From Oscillospiraceae bacterium (GTDB lineage Bacteria; Bacillota; Clostridia; Oscillospirales; Acutalibacteraceae), in the NCBI GenBank assembly GCA_015065615.1, contig SVPY01000011.1, positions 1-64,000 of the forward strand: 64,000 bases of DNA, in the 5' to 3' direction. How positions within the stretch are numbered: the first letter of the stretch is position 1; each line of letters opens with the position of its first letter. This document shows, in pieces, positions 43,498-52,293 of the stretch. Both the position numbers and the translations under genes were made by a program. The notes below the pieces were generated by a model, which was given only the letters and a program-made list of their open reading frames with translations, was not told where the DNA came from and searched no databases.

Positions 43498-45069
43498 TTA
43501 CCACTTATATTCGTCTGTACCGAAGTCGCTTTCCCACTTTTCGGGAATAGGATTTTCGATAAAATCTAAAGGACGGGAAGTTTTTTCAGCGTTTGTAATA
43601 TTAATAAAGGCTTTAGTGATATCTTCTTTTACTTCTTGACTGTATGCATCGTGACCTATTGAAACAAATAGAGGCGTAGCGCTCTTTGCAAGTACGTCAA
43701 GCCACATTCTGTTTTTGTTCCAATCCATAGCGGTCGTAATACCTACACAGTCGGCATCTGCCTGATAGAAGTTTTCGTGCTGAGGTAAGCGGAAGGCAAG
43801 AGTGTTTACGCCGTAATTTTTTACTCTTTCCCATTCATAGCCGCTTGTGTCGTCACCTGTTCTCTGAATATCAAAAATACCTGCAGAAAGATGGCTTACT
43901 GTATTGCAGCCCATAATGAGTACGTCGTCACTTGCGCTGTCGCGTATGGTTTTATAGAAATTTTTTAAAATTTCGGCTGTAGTTTTATTTTTATCGTAAA
44001 AATCACTTATGCCCACGAAGCCTTCCTTCATCTGGGAGCCCCACTTCTCGCAAATATCGTAGGTGGAAAAATCGTGCTTGATAAGCTTATAACCCCATGA
44101 GCAGATTCTTTTCACGTCCTCCGCTACTATCTTTAAAACCTCGGGATGTGAGGGGTCAAGCATTTTGCCGTTTTCCACGGGGTCATAACGGGTGATATAT
44201 TCATCGGGCAACTCTGCGATTGTAAGCAAAGGTCTGAACCATATACCGGGTTTTACACCCAAATCACTTATTGCCTTGGCTGTTTCCGCCATTGAATTAA
44301 AATTCTTGCCGCACTTATCCCAAGGACCGCCGTTATAGCTATACTCATCGCCTTTTCTTGTGCTCTTATGAGTAATCTGCCAGCCGTCATCTATAACCAT
44401 ATAAGGAGTCATTTTACTTGCAGGGGAATTTTCTTTAGCGACGCCGTTTTCAATACCTGCACACTCAGCAATTCTCTCTGCCATTGTAACTATTTTTTCG
44501 TGGCTGTTTTTACTGTAATTGCAGTACCAGTCATTGCCACCGTAAATAGGACCTTTTACCTTACGGGGATTATCGCACATAAACTTTGTAAAATCGCAAA
44601 GTGCGTCAAATACGTCGCCTTCATATTCTTTGGTAACGATTCTGCAGGCTTCAATTTCACGGCCGTTTAAAATAACACCGTTTTTACCGCTTCTTAAATC
44701 GATATTTAATACAATGCCCTCATCCTTAATAAGCCATGAGCACATGGCATTGGGTAAAGTTTTCACACCGAAGGCATAAATTTTATTTTCGTCCTTAGCT
44801 ACAAAATACCAAGGAAGGTACTTCTCGGGGTCTGCTTTTTGAAAGCATAAATCTGCGTAAGCTCTTTCCCACGCATCGCCCAAAATTAAAGCATCCTTTG
44901 AGAAAAATTCATTATTAAATAAAATTTCCACCTTATTGAGCGCAGTTTCATCGGCGGTAATAAGGACCTTATCTTCCTTGATTTTAAGGTTTACGTCCTC
45001 TGTTTTATATTTTTTGCATACCTTTTTAAGAGTATTTTCACCGTTAAATAAAATCTTTTTAATTTCCAT
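43498..45069 (-). CDS. Alpha-galactosidase-like glycosidase (clan GH-D)
   Basis: A 523-residue TIM-barrel enzyme. GGNDWYCNYSKNSHE, MVIDDGWQITH, KPGIWFRPL, LIKHDFSTYD (nucleophile Asp near 334) and a later QRTGDDTSGYEW (likely acid/base Asp) follow the order known from clan GH-D (GH27/GH36). It is diverged from the GH36 enzyme at 10268-12451 and lacks the long N-terminal domain. No signal peptide. Sits in the minus-strand pectin-type operon, 20 bases after the URO-D gene and 26 bases before the GH28-like gene, suggesting removal of alpha-galactosyl or related decorations. Confidence 0.8.
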   Translation of the reverse strand: MEIKKILFNGENTLKKVCKKYKTEDVNLKIKEDKVLITADETALNKVEILFNNEFFSKDALILGDAWERAYADLCFQKADPEKYLPWYFVAKDENKIYAFGVKTLPNAMCSWLIKDEGIVLNIDLRSGKNGVILNGREIEACRIVTKEYEGDVFDALCDFTKFMCDNPRKVKGPIYGGNDWYCNYSKNSHEKIVTMAERIAECAGIENGVAKENSPASKMTPYMVIDDGWQITHKSTRKGDEYSYNGGPWDKCGKNFNSMAETAKAISDLGVKPGIWFRPLLTIAELPDEYITRYDPVENGKMLDPSHPEVLKIVAEDVKRICSWGYKLIKHDFSTYDICEKWGSQMKEGFVGISDFYDKNKTTAEILKNFYKTIRDSASDDVLIMGCNTVSHLSAGIFDIQRTGDDTSGYEWERVKNYGVNTLAFRLPQHENFYQADADCVGITTAMDWNKNRMWLDVLAKSATPLFVSIGHDAYSQEVKEDITKAFINITNAEKTSRPLDFIENPIPEKWESDFGTDEYKW

Positions 45070-45089
45070 TATAATATATATTCCTTTAT

Positions 45090-46121
45090 TTATCTGTATT
45101 CCATAATTGCTTCACACAGAGCTTCGATATTTTCGAAGGGGAAACCGTTATCCACTTCAACGTGGAAGAAAGCGCCGCCGTTCATAACGTCGAAAATTTC
45201 TGCTTCTTTTTTTACAAGCTCTTTTACGTCCTTGGGTGTACCGAAGGTCATTATGTTGGCTCTGTCGGTATGAATTTCTACTGCTATTCCCAAATCCTTA
45301 CAGCGCTTTGCCAAATCCTTCATATCGTAAGCGGGGAGCTGAGGCCAGATTGAATTTACGCCCACTTCCCTTAAATCCTCAAGAATTTCGCTTACCTGAC
45401 CGCAGGAATGGAAGTGTATATCCATACCTAAATCCCTTGCAGGCTTAAAGAGTTTATCGAGCCTTGGCTTAATAAAACTGCGCCATGTTTTGGGGCTCAT
45501 AAGCAAACTTCTTTCGCTGCCGTAATCGTCACCGAATTCAATGCTGTCAACTCCGCCTTTTATTGCTCTTTCAAGCAAAACGGAATCGTACTCTATTATT
45601 TTGTCGGCAAGTTCGTTTATTTCAGGCTCGTTTAAAGCCATATCGCAAAGCACGTTTTCGTCGCCGTAAACTGCTATTAAGGTTTCATAAAGATGGCCGC
45701 AGCCGTGCATTACGTATTTGTCCTGTGCCTTGTAGCTTTCTATTCTCTTTTTATACGCTTCAAAGCTTTCGTCAGTTAACGAAGGCGGTGTAGGAGCTTT
45801 ATAAAAAGCTATATCCTCGGGACTTTTTATGGGATGCTCGTAGGGAATGCCAGCTATACCGAAAATTCTGCCTTCCCATTTAACCTTCCATTCATCCTCC
45901 CAGAAAATATGGAAGTTGCCGTCCTTATCAAAGCACTCGGGTCCCGGCTTTGGAATGGGGCGCCTTACAATGGGCTCGAAGCTGCTTGCAAAATTCATAT
46001 ATAAATCGTTAAGCTTTTCGCCGTGTTCATAATAACCTACGCCCGAAAAGAAGATTCTTACGGGGACTCTCTCTACAGGTTTAAAATGAAGGGCATTTTT
46101 TACACATTCTCTTTCAGTCAT
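45090..46121 (-). CDS. URO-D/MtaA superfamily protein with HxCG motif
   Basis: A 343-residue member of the uroporphyrinogen decarboxylase superfamily. TERECVKNALHFKPVERVPVR is the typical start of MtaA/CmuA-related proteins. The zinc-type motif is intact: H238-S-C240-G (HFHSCGQV). The third, C-terminal cysteine expected in MtaA is not seen; the region reads VEVDNGFPFENIEAL. Among the four URO-D relatives in the window this one keeps the best first half of the zinc site. It heads a four-gene run of glycosidase genes, 143 bases after the YfcC gene. Confidence 0.8.
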   Translation of the reverse strand: MTERECVKNALHFKPVERVPVRIFFSGVGYYEHGEKLNDLYMNFASSFEPIVRRPIPKPGPECFDKDGNFHIFWEDEWKVKWEGRIFGIAGIPYEHPIKSPEDIAFYKAPTPPSLTDESFEAYKKRIESYKAQDKYVMHGCGHLYETLIAVYGDENVLCDMALNEPEINELADKIIEYDSVLLERAIKGGVDSIEFGDDYGSERSLLMSPKTWRSFIKPRLDKLFKPARDLGMDIHFHSCGQVSEILEDLREVGVNSIWPQLPAYDMKDLAKRCKDLGIAVEIHTDRANIMTFGTPKDVKELVKKEAEIFDVMNGGAFFHVEVDNGFPFENIEALCEAIMEYR

Positions 46122-46264
46122 ATCAGTTTCTTACCATTGCCCTCGCAAAGGCGCTCCTGACTTTATAAATTAGTGCTTTGATTTTAACATACAGAAATAT
46201 TCTTTTATATAAAATATTTTTAGGGATTCTGTGAATTATTTTAATAAATTATGCGTTTTTCATA

Positions 46265-47668
46265 TCAGCAGTAACCGATAAAGAAACCGAAAAGAAGTAT
46301 AAGTGAAGTTAAAATTAGGTTTAAAGTTTGGAATTTCCATGAATATTTGACCCATTTGACGTAGCTTATATCGGCAAGTCCCAAGGCAATAAGAAGCGCG
46401 GCATTGGTGGGGTAGAATACGTTCGAGAAGCCGTCACCGAAAGCAAAAGCAACAACGCAAAGCTGGGAAGATATTCCGAAAATCTGTGCCATGGGAATTA
46501 TTAAGGGAATTAAAAGAAAGGCTTTTGCAGAACCCGAGCTTATGAAGAAATTCATAATAAGCACTATCAAATAAATAAAGAGAACTATACACCACTTGGG
46601 AAGACCCGATATTGCATTTACGGCATAGTAAAGAAGTGTATCTAAAATAAAGCCTTCGGTTAATATGTATTTAACGGAACTTGCCATTAAAATAAGAAGT
46701 ACAGCGGGCAAAATGCTTACCACGCCTTTTAAGAAGGCCTTTAGAAGCTTTTTTACTTCCATTCCCGAAACCAAAGCGGATACTATTCCTGCAACCAAAA
46801 ACATAACCGCAACTATTATCATGGTTAAATCCTGCAATTCTTTAATAAACCCCGAAAGCAGGACAAGCAATATACCTGCGCCTAAAATAGAAGCAAAGGA
46901 AATAAGTCCCTTATCCATTTTTTTGTTTTTCTCAAAACGCTCGGTTTCAGCTACACGTAAACCTTCTTTTTCAAGCTTTTTTACGTTTCTTATAAGGAAG
47001 AAAATAAGCAGTAAATAAATAAGAACAAAGCTTAAAATTCTAAGCCATATACCCGAAAACATAGGAAGTCCCGCCAGACTCTGGGCAACGCCTATAGTAA
47101 AGGGGTTACATACGCCTGAAGCAAAGCCGCAGCCTGCAGCAAGCAAACTCATACCAAGTCCCGTTTCTTTATTCCAGCCGAGGTTAACAGAAAGCGCCAC
47201 CACTATAGGTACCAAAGGCACACACTCTTCAAAAGAACCTACGAATGCGCCCATAGCCATAAAGAAAAACGATATAACGCACAAAAGCTTGTATTTGGCG
47301 CTTTTAAACTTATTCACTATTCTGCCGAGCATATATTTCATCAGTCCGCATTCATCTAAAGCTGTGAAAACTCCGCCCACAACCAGAAGGAAGGCTATTA
47401 TGGCAATTATCATACCGCTGCCTTCGGCAGTAAGAACCAGCAAAGGTGAAAGAAGCCATTTCCAGAAGGGAAGGGAAGCCTCTTTAAAGCTGAATCCTCC
47501 GTTAGGGTCAATTACCGTATTTCCGACTTCGTCCGTAATTCTTGCATACTCACCTGCAGGAACAACGAAGGTAAGTGCGTAAGTAAGCACCATTAATACA
47601 AGTATAACTATTATTGCGGTCAAAAACGATTTTGCGCTTACGTTAAGTCCGCCTTTTTCCTCTTCCAT
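46265..47668 (-). CDS. YfcC-family membrane transporter (C4-dicarboxylate/basic amino acid type)
   Basis: A 467-residue membrane protein with 11-12 hydrophobic segments. FVVPAGEYARI near 42-52, AMGAFVGSFEECVPLVPIVVAL near 138-160, CGFASGVCNPFTIGVAQ near 180-196 and the C-terminal half FFISSGSAKAFLLIPLIIPMAQ and DGFSNVFYPTNAALL match YfcC/DcuC-like carriers. Such proteins move dicarboxylates, peptides or amino acids. ATG 47668 is favoured over TTG 47692 because GGAG lies 8 bases upstream. Start is 2 bases from the stop of the metallophosphoesterase gene, so they are coupled. Confidence 0.85.
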   Translation of the reverse strand: MEEEKGGLNVSAKSFLTAIIVILVLMVLTYALTFVVPAGEYARITDEVGNTVIDPNGGFSFKEASLPFWKWLLSPLLVLTAEGSGMIIAIIAFLLVVGGVFTALDECGLMKYMLGRIVNKFKSAKYKLLCVISFFFMAMGAFVGSFEECVPLVPIVVALSVNLGWNKETGLGMSLLAAGCGFASGVCNPFTIGVAQSLAGLPMFSGIWLRILSFVLIYLLLIFFLIRNVKKLEKEGLRVAETERFEKNKKMDKGLISFASILGAGILLVLLSGFIKELQDLTMIIVAVMFLVAGIVSALVSGMEVKKLLKAFLKGVVSILPAVLLILMASSVKYILTEGFILDTLLYYAVNAISGLPKWCIVLFIYLIVLIMNFFISSGSAKAFLLIPLIIPMAQIFGISSQLCVVAFAFGDGFSNVFYPTNAALLIALGLADISYVKWVKYSWKFQTLNLILTSLILLFGFFIGYC

Positions 47669-47669
47669 T

Positions 47670-48542
47670 TTAATTGCTCCTTTCAACTTCAAGCTCCGCT
47701 AAAATGATCTGCGGTTTACAGTATATTCTGATAGGCACTTTACTGTAGCCTATTCCCCTGCTTAAAAGCATTTTACTCTCTCCCTTTTCGTAAAGACCCT
47801 CGGTGTATTTAGGAAATAAACCCTGCTTAGGTGCCTGAAGCGCGCCTATTAAAGGAAACCTTATTTGTCCGCCGTGGGCGTGGCCTGCAAAAATCAGGTC
47901 GTAACCCTCTTCGCAGTATAAGTCAAAAAGTTCGGGTCGGTGAGAAAGCAAAATTCTGTAGACGTTTTCCTCTGTTTTAAATCTTTGAAATTTACTTTTT
48001 ACTATATCCTCGTCCTCTGAATCATCGTAAAGGACTTTAAATGAAGGGTCTTTAATTCCCGTTATCTGAATTTTTTCACCGTTTCTTTCCAAAAAGATAT
48101 TCTCATCATTCAAAACGGTAACCCCTAAAGCTTCGAAGCCTTTCAAAAGCTCGTAATATTCTTCAGGTATTCTGGATTCGTGATTTCCCGCCACGTAATA
48201 ACAGGGCGCGATTTTAATGATCTTTTCCGCAAATTTCAGGGATACCGCCGTATCGGTAGTTCTTGAATCTATAAAATCCCCCGTGATTACGATTATATCA
48301 GGGTCGCCTTCACTGATTAAATCTATTAATCCCTGATTTTCATTTTCAAATTCCACATTATGAAAATCCGACAGATGAACGATTTTAAATCCGCTGAAAC
48401 TCTCGGGAATTTTTTCACTTTTAATTTTAAATTTACTAAGCTCAATTTCTTTGCTGAAATTCGTTCCGTCGATAAAAATCACTACAAAAGAAATCAGCGC
48501 CGCAATAAGCACTATTAAACTTACTATCAAATATTTATTCAT
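47670..48542 (-). CDS. Membrane-anchored calcineurin-like metallophosphoesterase
   Basis: A 290-residue metallophosphoesterase. One N-terminal transmembrane helix (about 5-25) anchors it. The five metal motifs are all visible: D59-x-H61 (LSDFHN), G88-D89 (ITGDFID), GNHES near 118, LLSHRPE near 200, and GHAHGGQIR near 219. It resembles YkuE/LpxH-like enzymes acting on lipid or phosphodiester substrates at the membrane. Located between the ACT-MBL gene and the YfcC carrier. Confidence 0.9.
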   Translation of the reverse strand: MNKYLIVSLIVLIAALISFVVIFIDGTNFSKEIELSKFKIKSEKIPESFSGFKIVHLSDFHNVEFENENQGLIDLISEGDPDIIVITGDFIDSRTTDTAVSLKFAEKIIKIAPCYYVAGNHESRIPEEYYELLKGFEALGVTVLNDENIFLERNGEKIQITGIKDPSFKVLYDDSEDEDIVKSKFQRFKTEENVYRILLSHRPELFDLYCEEGYDLIFAGHAHGGQIRFPLIGALQAPKQGLFPKYTEGLYEKGESKMLLSRGIGYSKVPIRIYCKPQIILAELEVERSN

Positions 48543-48580
48543 AAGACTTTTAAATCAAACCTTCTTAGTAATTCAATTTA

Positions 48581-50020
48581 TCACTCGGCGTTTACGCTGT
48601 AATCTTTTTTATAGCCGTGAGCACCGAATATCTGCCATTTGCCGCCTCCGAGGCGCTGAAGCACCGCTTTTCTCTCCATAGCGCATTTTTTCGGGTCGGT
48701 ATCCACGGAGGTCATAAGTATGGGAGCGTACTGGTTATACTGAGCCTGCTCCTTGGTAAGACCTTTCATATTGATATATACGTCACCCGTAAAAGTAATA
48801 TTATGTTCGTAATCTATCAGCACAATTTCGCCCTGTAAGTGACCGCCGAAGCCCTCGTAAACTTCAAAATTAAGTTCGCCTACCGTGAAAAATCCTATCT
48901 GTACCAAAGGAGTTTTCTGGTTTTCCACGTTTGCCCACATCGGTCTTAATTTTTCTTTTTTTACAGGCTCGTAAGCGGTTAAAATTTTACAGATATTTAT
49001 ATAGGGCTTGTGCAGGGAATTTTCCTCCCTGAAACCGTCCTCGTTCATATACTCCCTTGTAAGTGACAATGCGCTCTTTTGGCTGACGATAACTTCGTCA
49101 AACAAATTAAGAAGTCCGCAATGGTCCACGTCGGCGTGAGTCACGAGAATTCTTTTATTAATACTGCTAAATTCGGGCACCAAATCCTTTATAATAGGCA
49201 TCATCTCGTCTTTATAAAGGGCATAGCCGCTATCCACAAAAAGAATTTCACCCATACTTTTAATAATAGCCGTATTACTGCCGCAGGGAGGCTCAATCAA
49301 AATAATCTCGGTATTATCGGTGATTTTGTGATTGCTGATTCTCGGCTCAAAGTTTTCGCCTTTGCAGGAAGCTAAAAGCTCTGCGAATTTACCGATACTG
49401 TCGAAAGTCCTGTAGGGTGAAAGCCCCGTTTCGTCCAGAGTCTGCATAGCAAGGTTGGTGTTTACAAGAAGCTTATTTTTTGTTTCTTCACTAAGACCTA
49501 TATTTTTACTGAGCTCTTTTACGAATGAATTGTAGAAAATACTGTTATCATATATTTTTTCTGCGCTGTTATAATCAATTATTCTTACTTCGCATAATTT
49601 TTCGGCTTCAGCAAGAAAACGTGAGATCTTCTCGGCGTTATCTATATAAAGACCCATTTTGAAATACTGGTAATCACTGCCGTTTTCCTGAGAACTTATA
49701 TATGAAATATTGAAATTAAATTCACCTATTAATGTAAGAATATCGGTAACTGCGCCGGGTACATCCTTTAATTTACACTCAATTAAAAGAATACTGGTAT
49801 CTGCCTTGTTGCTGTTGAGATAACCTATTTCGGTTAACTTTTCATCTGCCTTTTTAAGCTGTTCTTCAGTACCTTCCGCATCAATAAAAAGAGTATTGGA
49901 GTCCACGGCTTTATTGTAGCTGACTCTTGTTATATTTATACCTAAAGAAGCAAAGCAGCGGCTTGCCTTCAAAAAAGCGCCTATATGGTCGGGCATAGTG
50001 GTTACGTAAGTTTTTTTCAT
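48581..50020 (-). CDS. Tandem ACT domains fused to an MBL-fold hydrolase
   Basis: A 479-residue protein. Two ACT domains: 1-75 (KKTYVTTMPDHIGAFLKASR) and about 77-155 (ILLIECKLKDVPGAVTDIL). After a helical linker (about 155-225) an MBL domain begins, with H295-A-D297-V-D299-H300 in the place of HxHxDH, GGHLQGEIV near 400 and FTGDVY near 420. ACT domains usually bind amino acids and turn enzymes on or off, so this is probably an amino-acid-regulated hydrolase. I do not know this architecture under a firm name. It is the first gene before a metallophosphoesterase and a transporter. Confidence 0.75.
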   Translation of the reverse strand: MKKTYVTTMPDHIGAFLKASRCFASLGINITRVSYNKAVDSNTLFIDAEGTEEQLKKADEKLTEIGYLNSNKADTSILLIECKLKDVPGAVTDILTLIGEFNFNISYISSQENGSDYQYFKMGLYIDNAEKISRFLAEAEKLCEVRIIDYNSAEKIYDNSIFYNSFVKELSKNIGLSEETKNKLLVNTNLAMQTLDETGLSPYRTFDSIGKFAELLASCKGENFEPRISNHKITDNTEIILIEPPCGSNTAIIKSMGEILFVDSGYALYKDEMMPIIKDLVPEFSSINKRILVTHADVDHCGLLNLFDEVIVSQKSALSLTREYMNEDGFREENSLHKPYINICKILTAYEPVKKEKLRPMWANVENQKTPLVQIGFFTVGELNFEVYEGFGGHLQGEIVLIDYEHNITFTGDVYINMKGLTKEQAQYNQYAPILMTSVDTDPKKCAMERKAVLQRLGGGKWQIFGAHGYKKDYSVNAE

Positions 50021-50094
50021 CCTGTTGCCTCCGCAAAATAAACTTATCTTATTACTTAATATAATAATATTTTTTCCTTTTCATTTCAATATAA

Positions 50095-50126
50095 AAATAA
50101 GCCGAGAGATTAATCCCGGCTTAAAT
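50095..50126 (-). terminator. Terminator of the GH-like gene at 50129
   Basis: TAAGCCG (50098-50104) / CGGCTTA (50117-50123), followed on the minus strand by TTTTTAT. Confidence 0.65.
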
Positions 50127-50128
50127 TT

Positions 50129-52108
50129 TTAATATTCAATTACTATACTTTCGTGGCAGTGAAGCTTGGGGAGAATAAATTCAGTTTTATTATTCTTAAC
50201 TGAGAACTGAAGTTTTTCTTTGCTTATTCCGAGATAAACGTCCTTTACTTTTTCTTCAATATTTAAAGTGACCTTTACGTTATAAATATCCGGGATATCC
50301 TCAATAATCTCACACATACCGCGCTTTGCGGGAATGGCATAAAGCAAATTCAGGCAATAGCGGTTATTCTGAGGCTGTTTATTCATCATGGCTCTGCCCT
50401 GTGATAAAAGTCCCTCTGTATAGAACGGTCTTTCGGTATAAATCAGATCCAAGGCTGCCATTACGTAGCGCTTATAATATAAACTGCCGTACTTTTTATA
50501 AAGACCGCTCATTGAGTGAGCCATATAGATAATATTTCCTTTTTTAACTATGGCAGGTCTTATTTCACCCTCTTTATTATGAGGAGTATTCTGATGGCCG
50601 CAATAGTGAAGCTTGGTGCGGTTAAAATAAGGAAGCAGTATATTTGCAAGCGCTTCGCCGTCAGTAAGCTTAACGTTTTCCGCAGGGTAATAGCAGAGCA
50701 TAGGTGCATCGGGAAGCTCACAGGCAGGTTTTAAATCGGTGAAAATATAATCCCAGTCGTTTTCGCTCTTGCCTATATAATCAGCGCCGATATCAATAAG
50801 GAATTTATTATTCTCAACGAGGCTATCTCCCATAAAAAGTAGCTTGCCGCCGCCATTTATGTAGGATTTAAGCTTTTCCAAGCCTTCACCGTTAAGCTTT
50901 ACGCCTGTAGGCATAACTACGGTATCATACTTTTCAAAATTATTATCAAATATAACGTCGTAGTCTATCTGATTTTCAAGAAGAATACAGGAAAGACCTT
51001 CGTTGGCTTCTTCACTATCGCCAAGCACAATACCTAAATTTGCGGTACTTTCGCCGCCATAGCAGAAAGGCGCTATTTTATCAAGATAACTGTAAGCGTA
51101 GCCTATATTTTTGTAAGTTTCCCATTCCATCTCACAGTCGGGATGCACGTGGTCGCCTACGGAACAGCCTGCGCCGCACATAGCCATATAGGATATTTCA
51201 AATTTTAACGCATCCTTATCCTTGAAACCGCCGAATTCACCCCAGGAAGTATGGAATTTACCCGTCATACCTATGTAGGGCTTCTTTGTTTCTTTAAAGA
51301 ACTTCGCTCTTATGGGCATTTTATCATATCCGCCCCAAACTGTGGGTAAATCCTCCATCTCGTAGTGAGTTTCATAAGGAAGATACTGAGGCTTATCCAT
51401 ATCGGCGCCGCCTGAATTAAAGAATATGGTTGCATTTGGGTGATATTTACGTAAAATTTCACCGCACTTTATCATAAAGCTCTTGTGCTTTTCTATATAA
51501 TAATATTTCGCATCCGCCTCGTTTTCGGGGTCAAGACCCATTTCCTTCATACTCTTTATACATTCATCGCAGTAACAGGCGCCGTCAATAAAGCAGATAT
51601 CGTAAAAAAGTCCGTCTAAATCCTTATAGCGCTTACATACTTCCTCGGTAATTTTGTAAATATACTCGCAGTAGGAACCGTCGTTTAAACAAAGGTTTAT
51701 CCATGAGCAGTGGCCCATATAGTCGTTTTCACTTTGAATGAAACTGTCTTTTCTTGTGCCTGTAGAGTTGATTTCGCCTTTTCTATTTTTTGACACCCAC
51801 TCGGGATGCATTGATGAATCAAAATCACTCCAGCCTGCAGTAATGTAAACGGGAGCTCTTACTCCTATTTCGTGGCAGGCTTCAATTTGAGCGCCCGTTA
51901 AATCGAAACTGAGACCCGGGTGCATTTTACCTATCTGTGTGGGATAATAGCTTAAACCGTGGTGGCATTTTGCAAATACGGTAATACTATCAAGCTTTGC
52001 TTCCTTTAACGCTGACTGAAACTGCTTTTTATTAAACCTTGAACCGATACCTTTTATATCGGGAGAGGTATGAAAGTCAAGATGTACCTGTTTTTTAGGG
52101 AAATCCAT
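50129..52108 (-). CDS. Glycosidase-like TIM-barrel protein with beta-galactosidase trimerisation domain
   Basis: A 659-residue protein. The first 370 residues form a TIM barrel with HLDFHTSPDIKG, VFAKCHHGLSYYPT, VRAPVYITAGWSDFD, DGLFYDICFIDGACYCDEC and THYEMEDLPTVWGGYD, a pattern of hypothetical glycosyl hydrolase GHL6-type proteins. A flavodoxin-like trimerisation domain (about 370-560; YDTVVMPTGVKLNGEGLEKLKSYI and GGKLLFMGD) follows, as in GH42 relatives. Catalytic glutamates are not certain. No signal peptide. It is single, with its own terminator, opposite the Tet(M)-like gene. Confidence 0.75.
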   Translation of the reverse strand: MDFPKKQVHLDFHTSPDIKGIGSRFNKKQFQSALKEAKLDSITVFAKCHHGLSYYPTQIGKMHPGLSFDLTGAQIEACHEIGVRAPVYITAGWSDFDSSMHPEWVSKNRKGEINSTGTRKDSFIQSENDYMGHCSWINLCLNDGSYCEYIYKITEEVCKRYKDLDGLFYDICFIDGACYCDECIKSMKEMGLDPENEADAKYYYIEKHKSFMIKCGEILRKYHPNATIFFNSGGADMDKPQYLPYETHYEMEDLPTVWGGYDKMPIRAKFFKETKKPYIGMTGKFHTSWGEFGGFKDKDALKFEISYMAMCGAGCSVGDHVHPDCEMEWETYKNIGYAYSYLDKIAPFCYGGESTANLGIVLGDSEEANEGLSCILLENQIDYDVIFDNNFEKYDTVVMPTGVKLNGEGLEKLKSYINGGGKLLFMGDSLVENNKFLIDIGADYIGKSENDWDYIFTDLKPACELPDAPMLCYYPAENVKLTDGEALANILLPYFNRTKLHYCGHQNTPHNKEGEIRPAIVKKGNIIYMAHSMSGLYKKYGSLYYKRYVMAALDLIYTERPFYTEGLLSQGRAMMNKQPQNNRYCLNLLYAIPAKRGMCEIIEDIPDIYNVKVTLNIEEKVKDVYLGISKEKLQFSVKNNKTEFILPKLHCHESIVIEY

Positions 52109-52230
52109 AATAAAAACCGTCCTTTTTGTTACTTAATTATATTATATCAAATTTAAAAACTTCTTAAAATACATTTTATTAACTTTTTAGTGAACAAAAT
52201 TAATTATTTTACTTATCCCTTTCATATTTC

Positions 52231-52259
52231 TTGTGTTTTTCATAAAATTAGTTTATAAT
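52231..52259 (+). promoter_or_regulatory. Promoter of the Tet(M)-like GTPase gene
   Basis: TTGTGT (52231-52236), 17-base spacer, TATAAT (52254-52259), 35 bases before the start at 52294. There is no room for the attenuator leader known from tet(M). Confidence 0.7.
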
Positions 52260-52293
52260 GCAATCAGTTCAAGTTGATTTACACGGAGATTTT

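Noticed and set aside
52258-52293. Extended N-terminus of the Tet(M)-like protein
   Set aside because: The upstream ATG overlaps the -10 element of the promoter, whereas ATG 52294 has GGAG and matches the family start.
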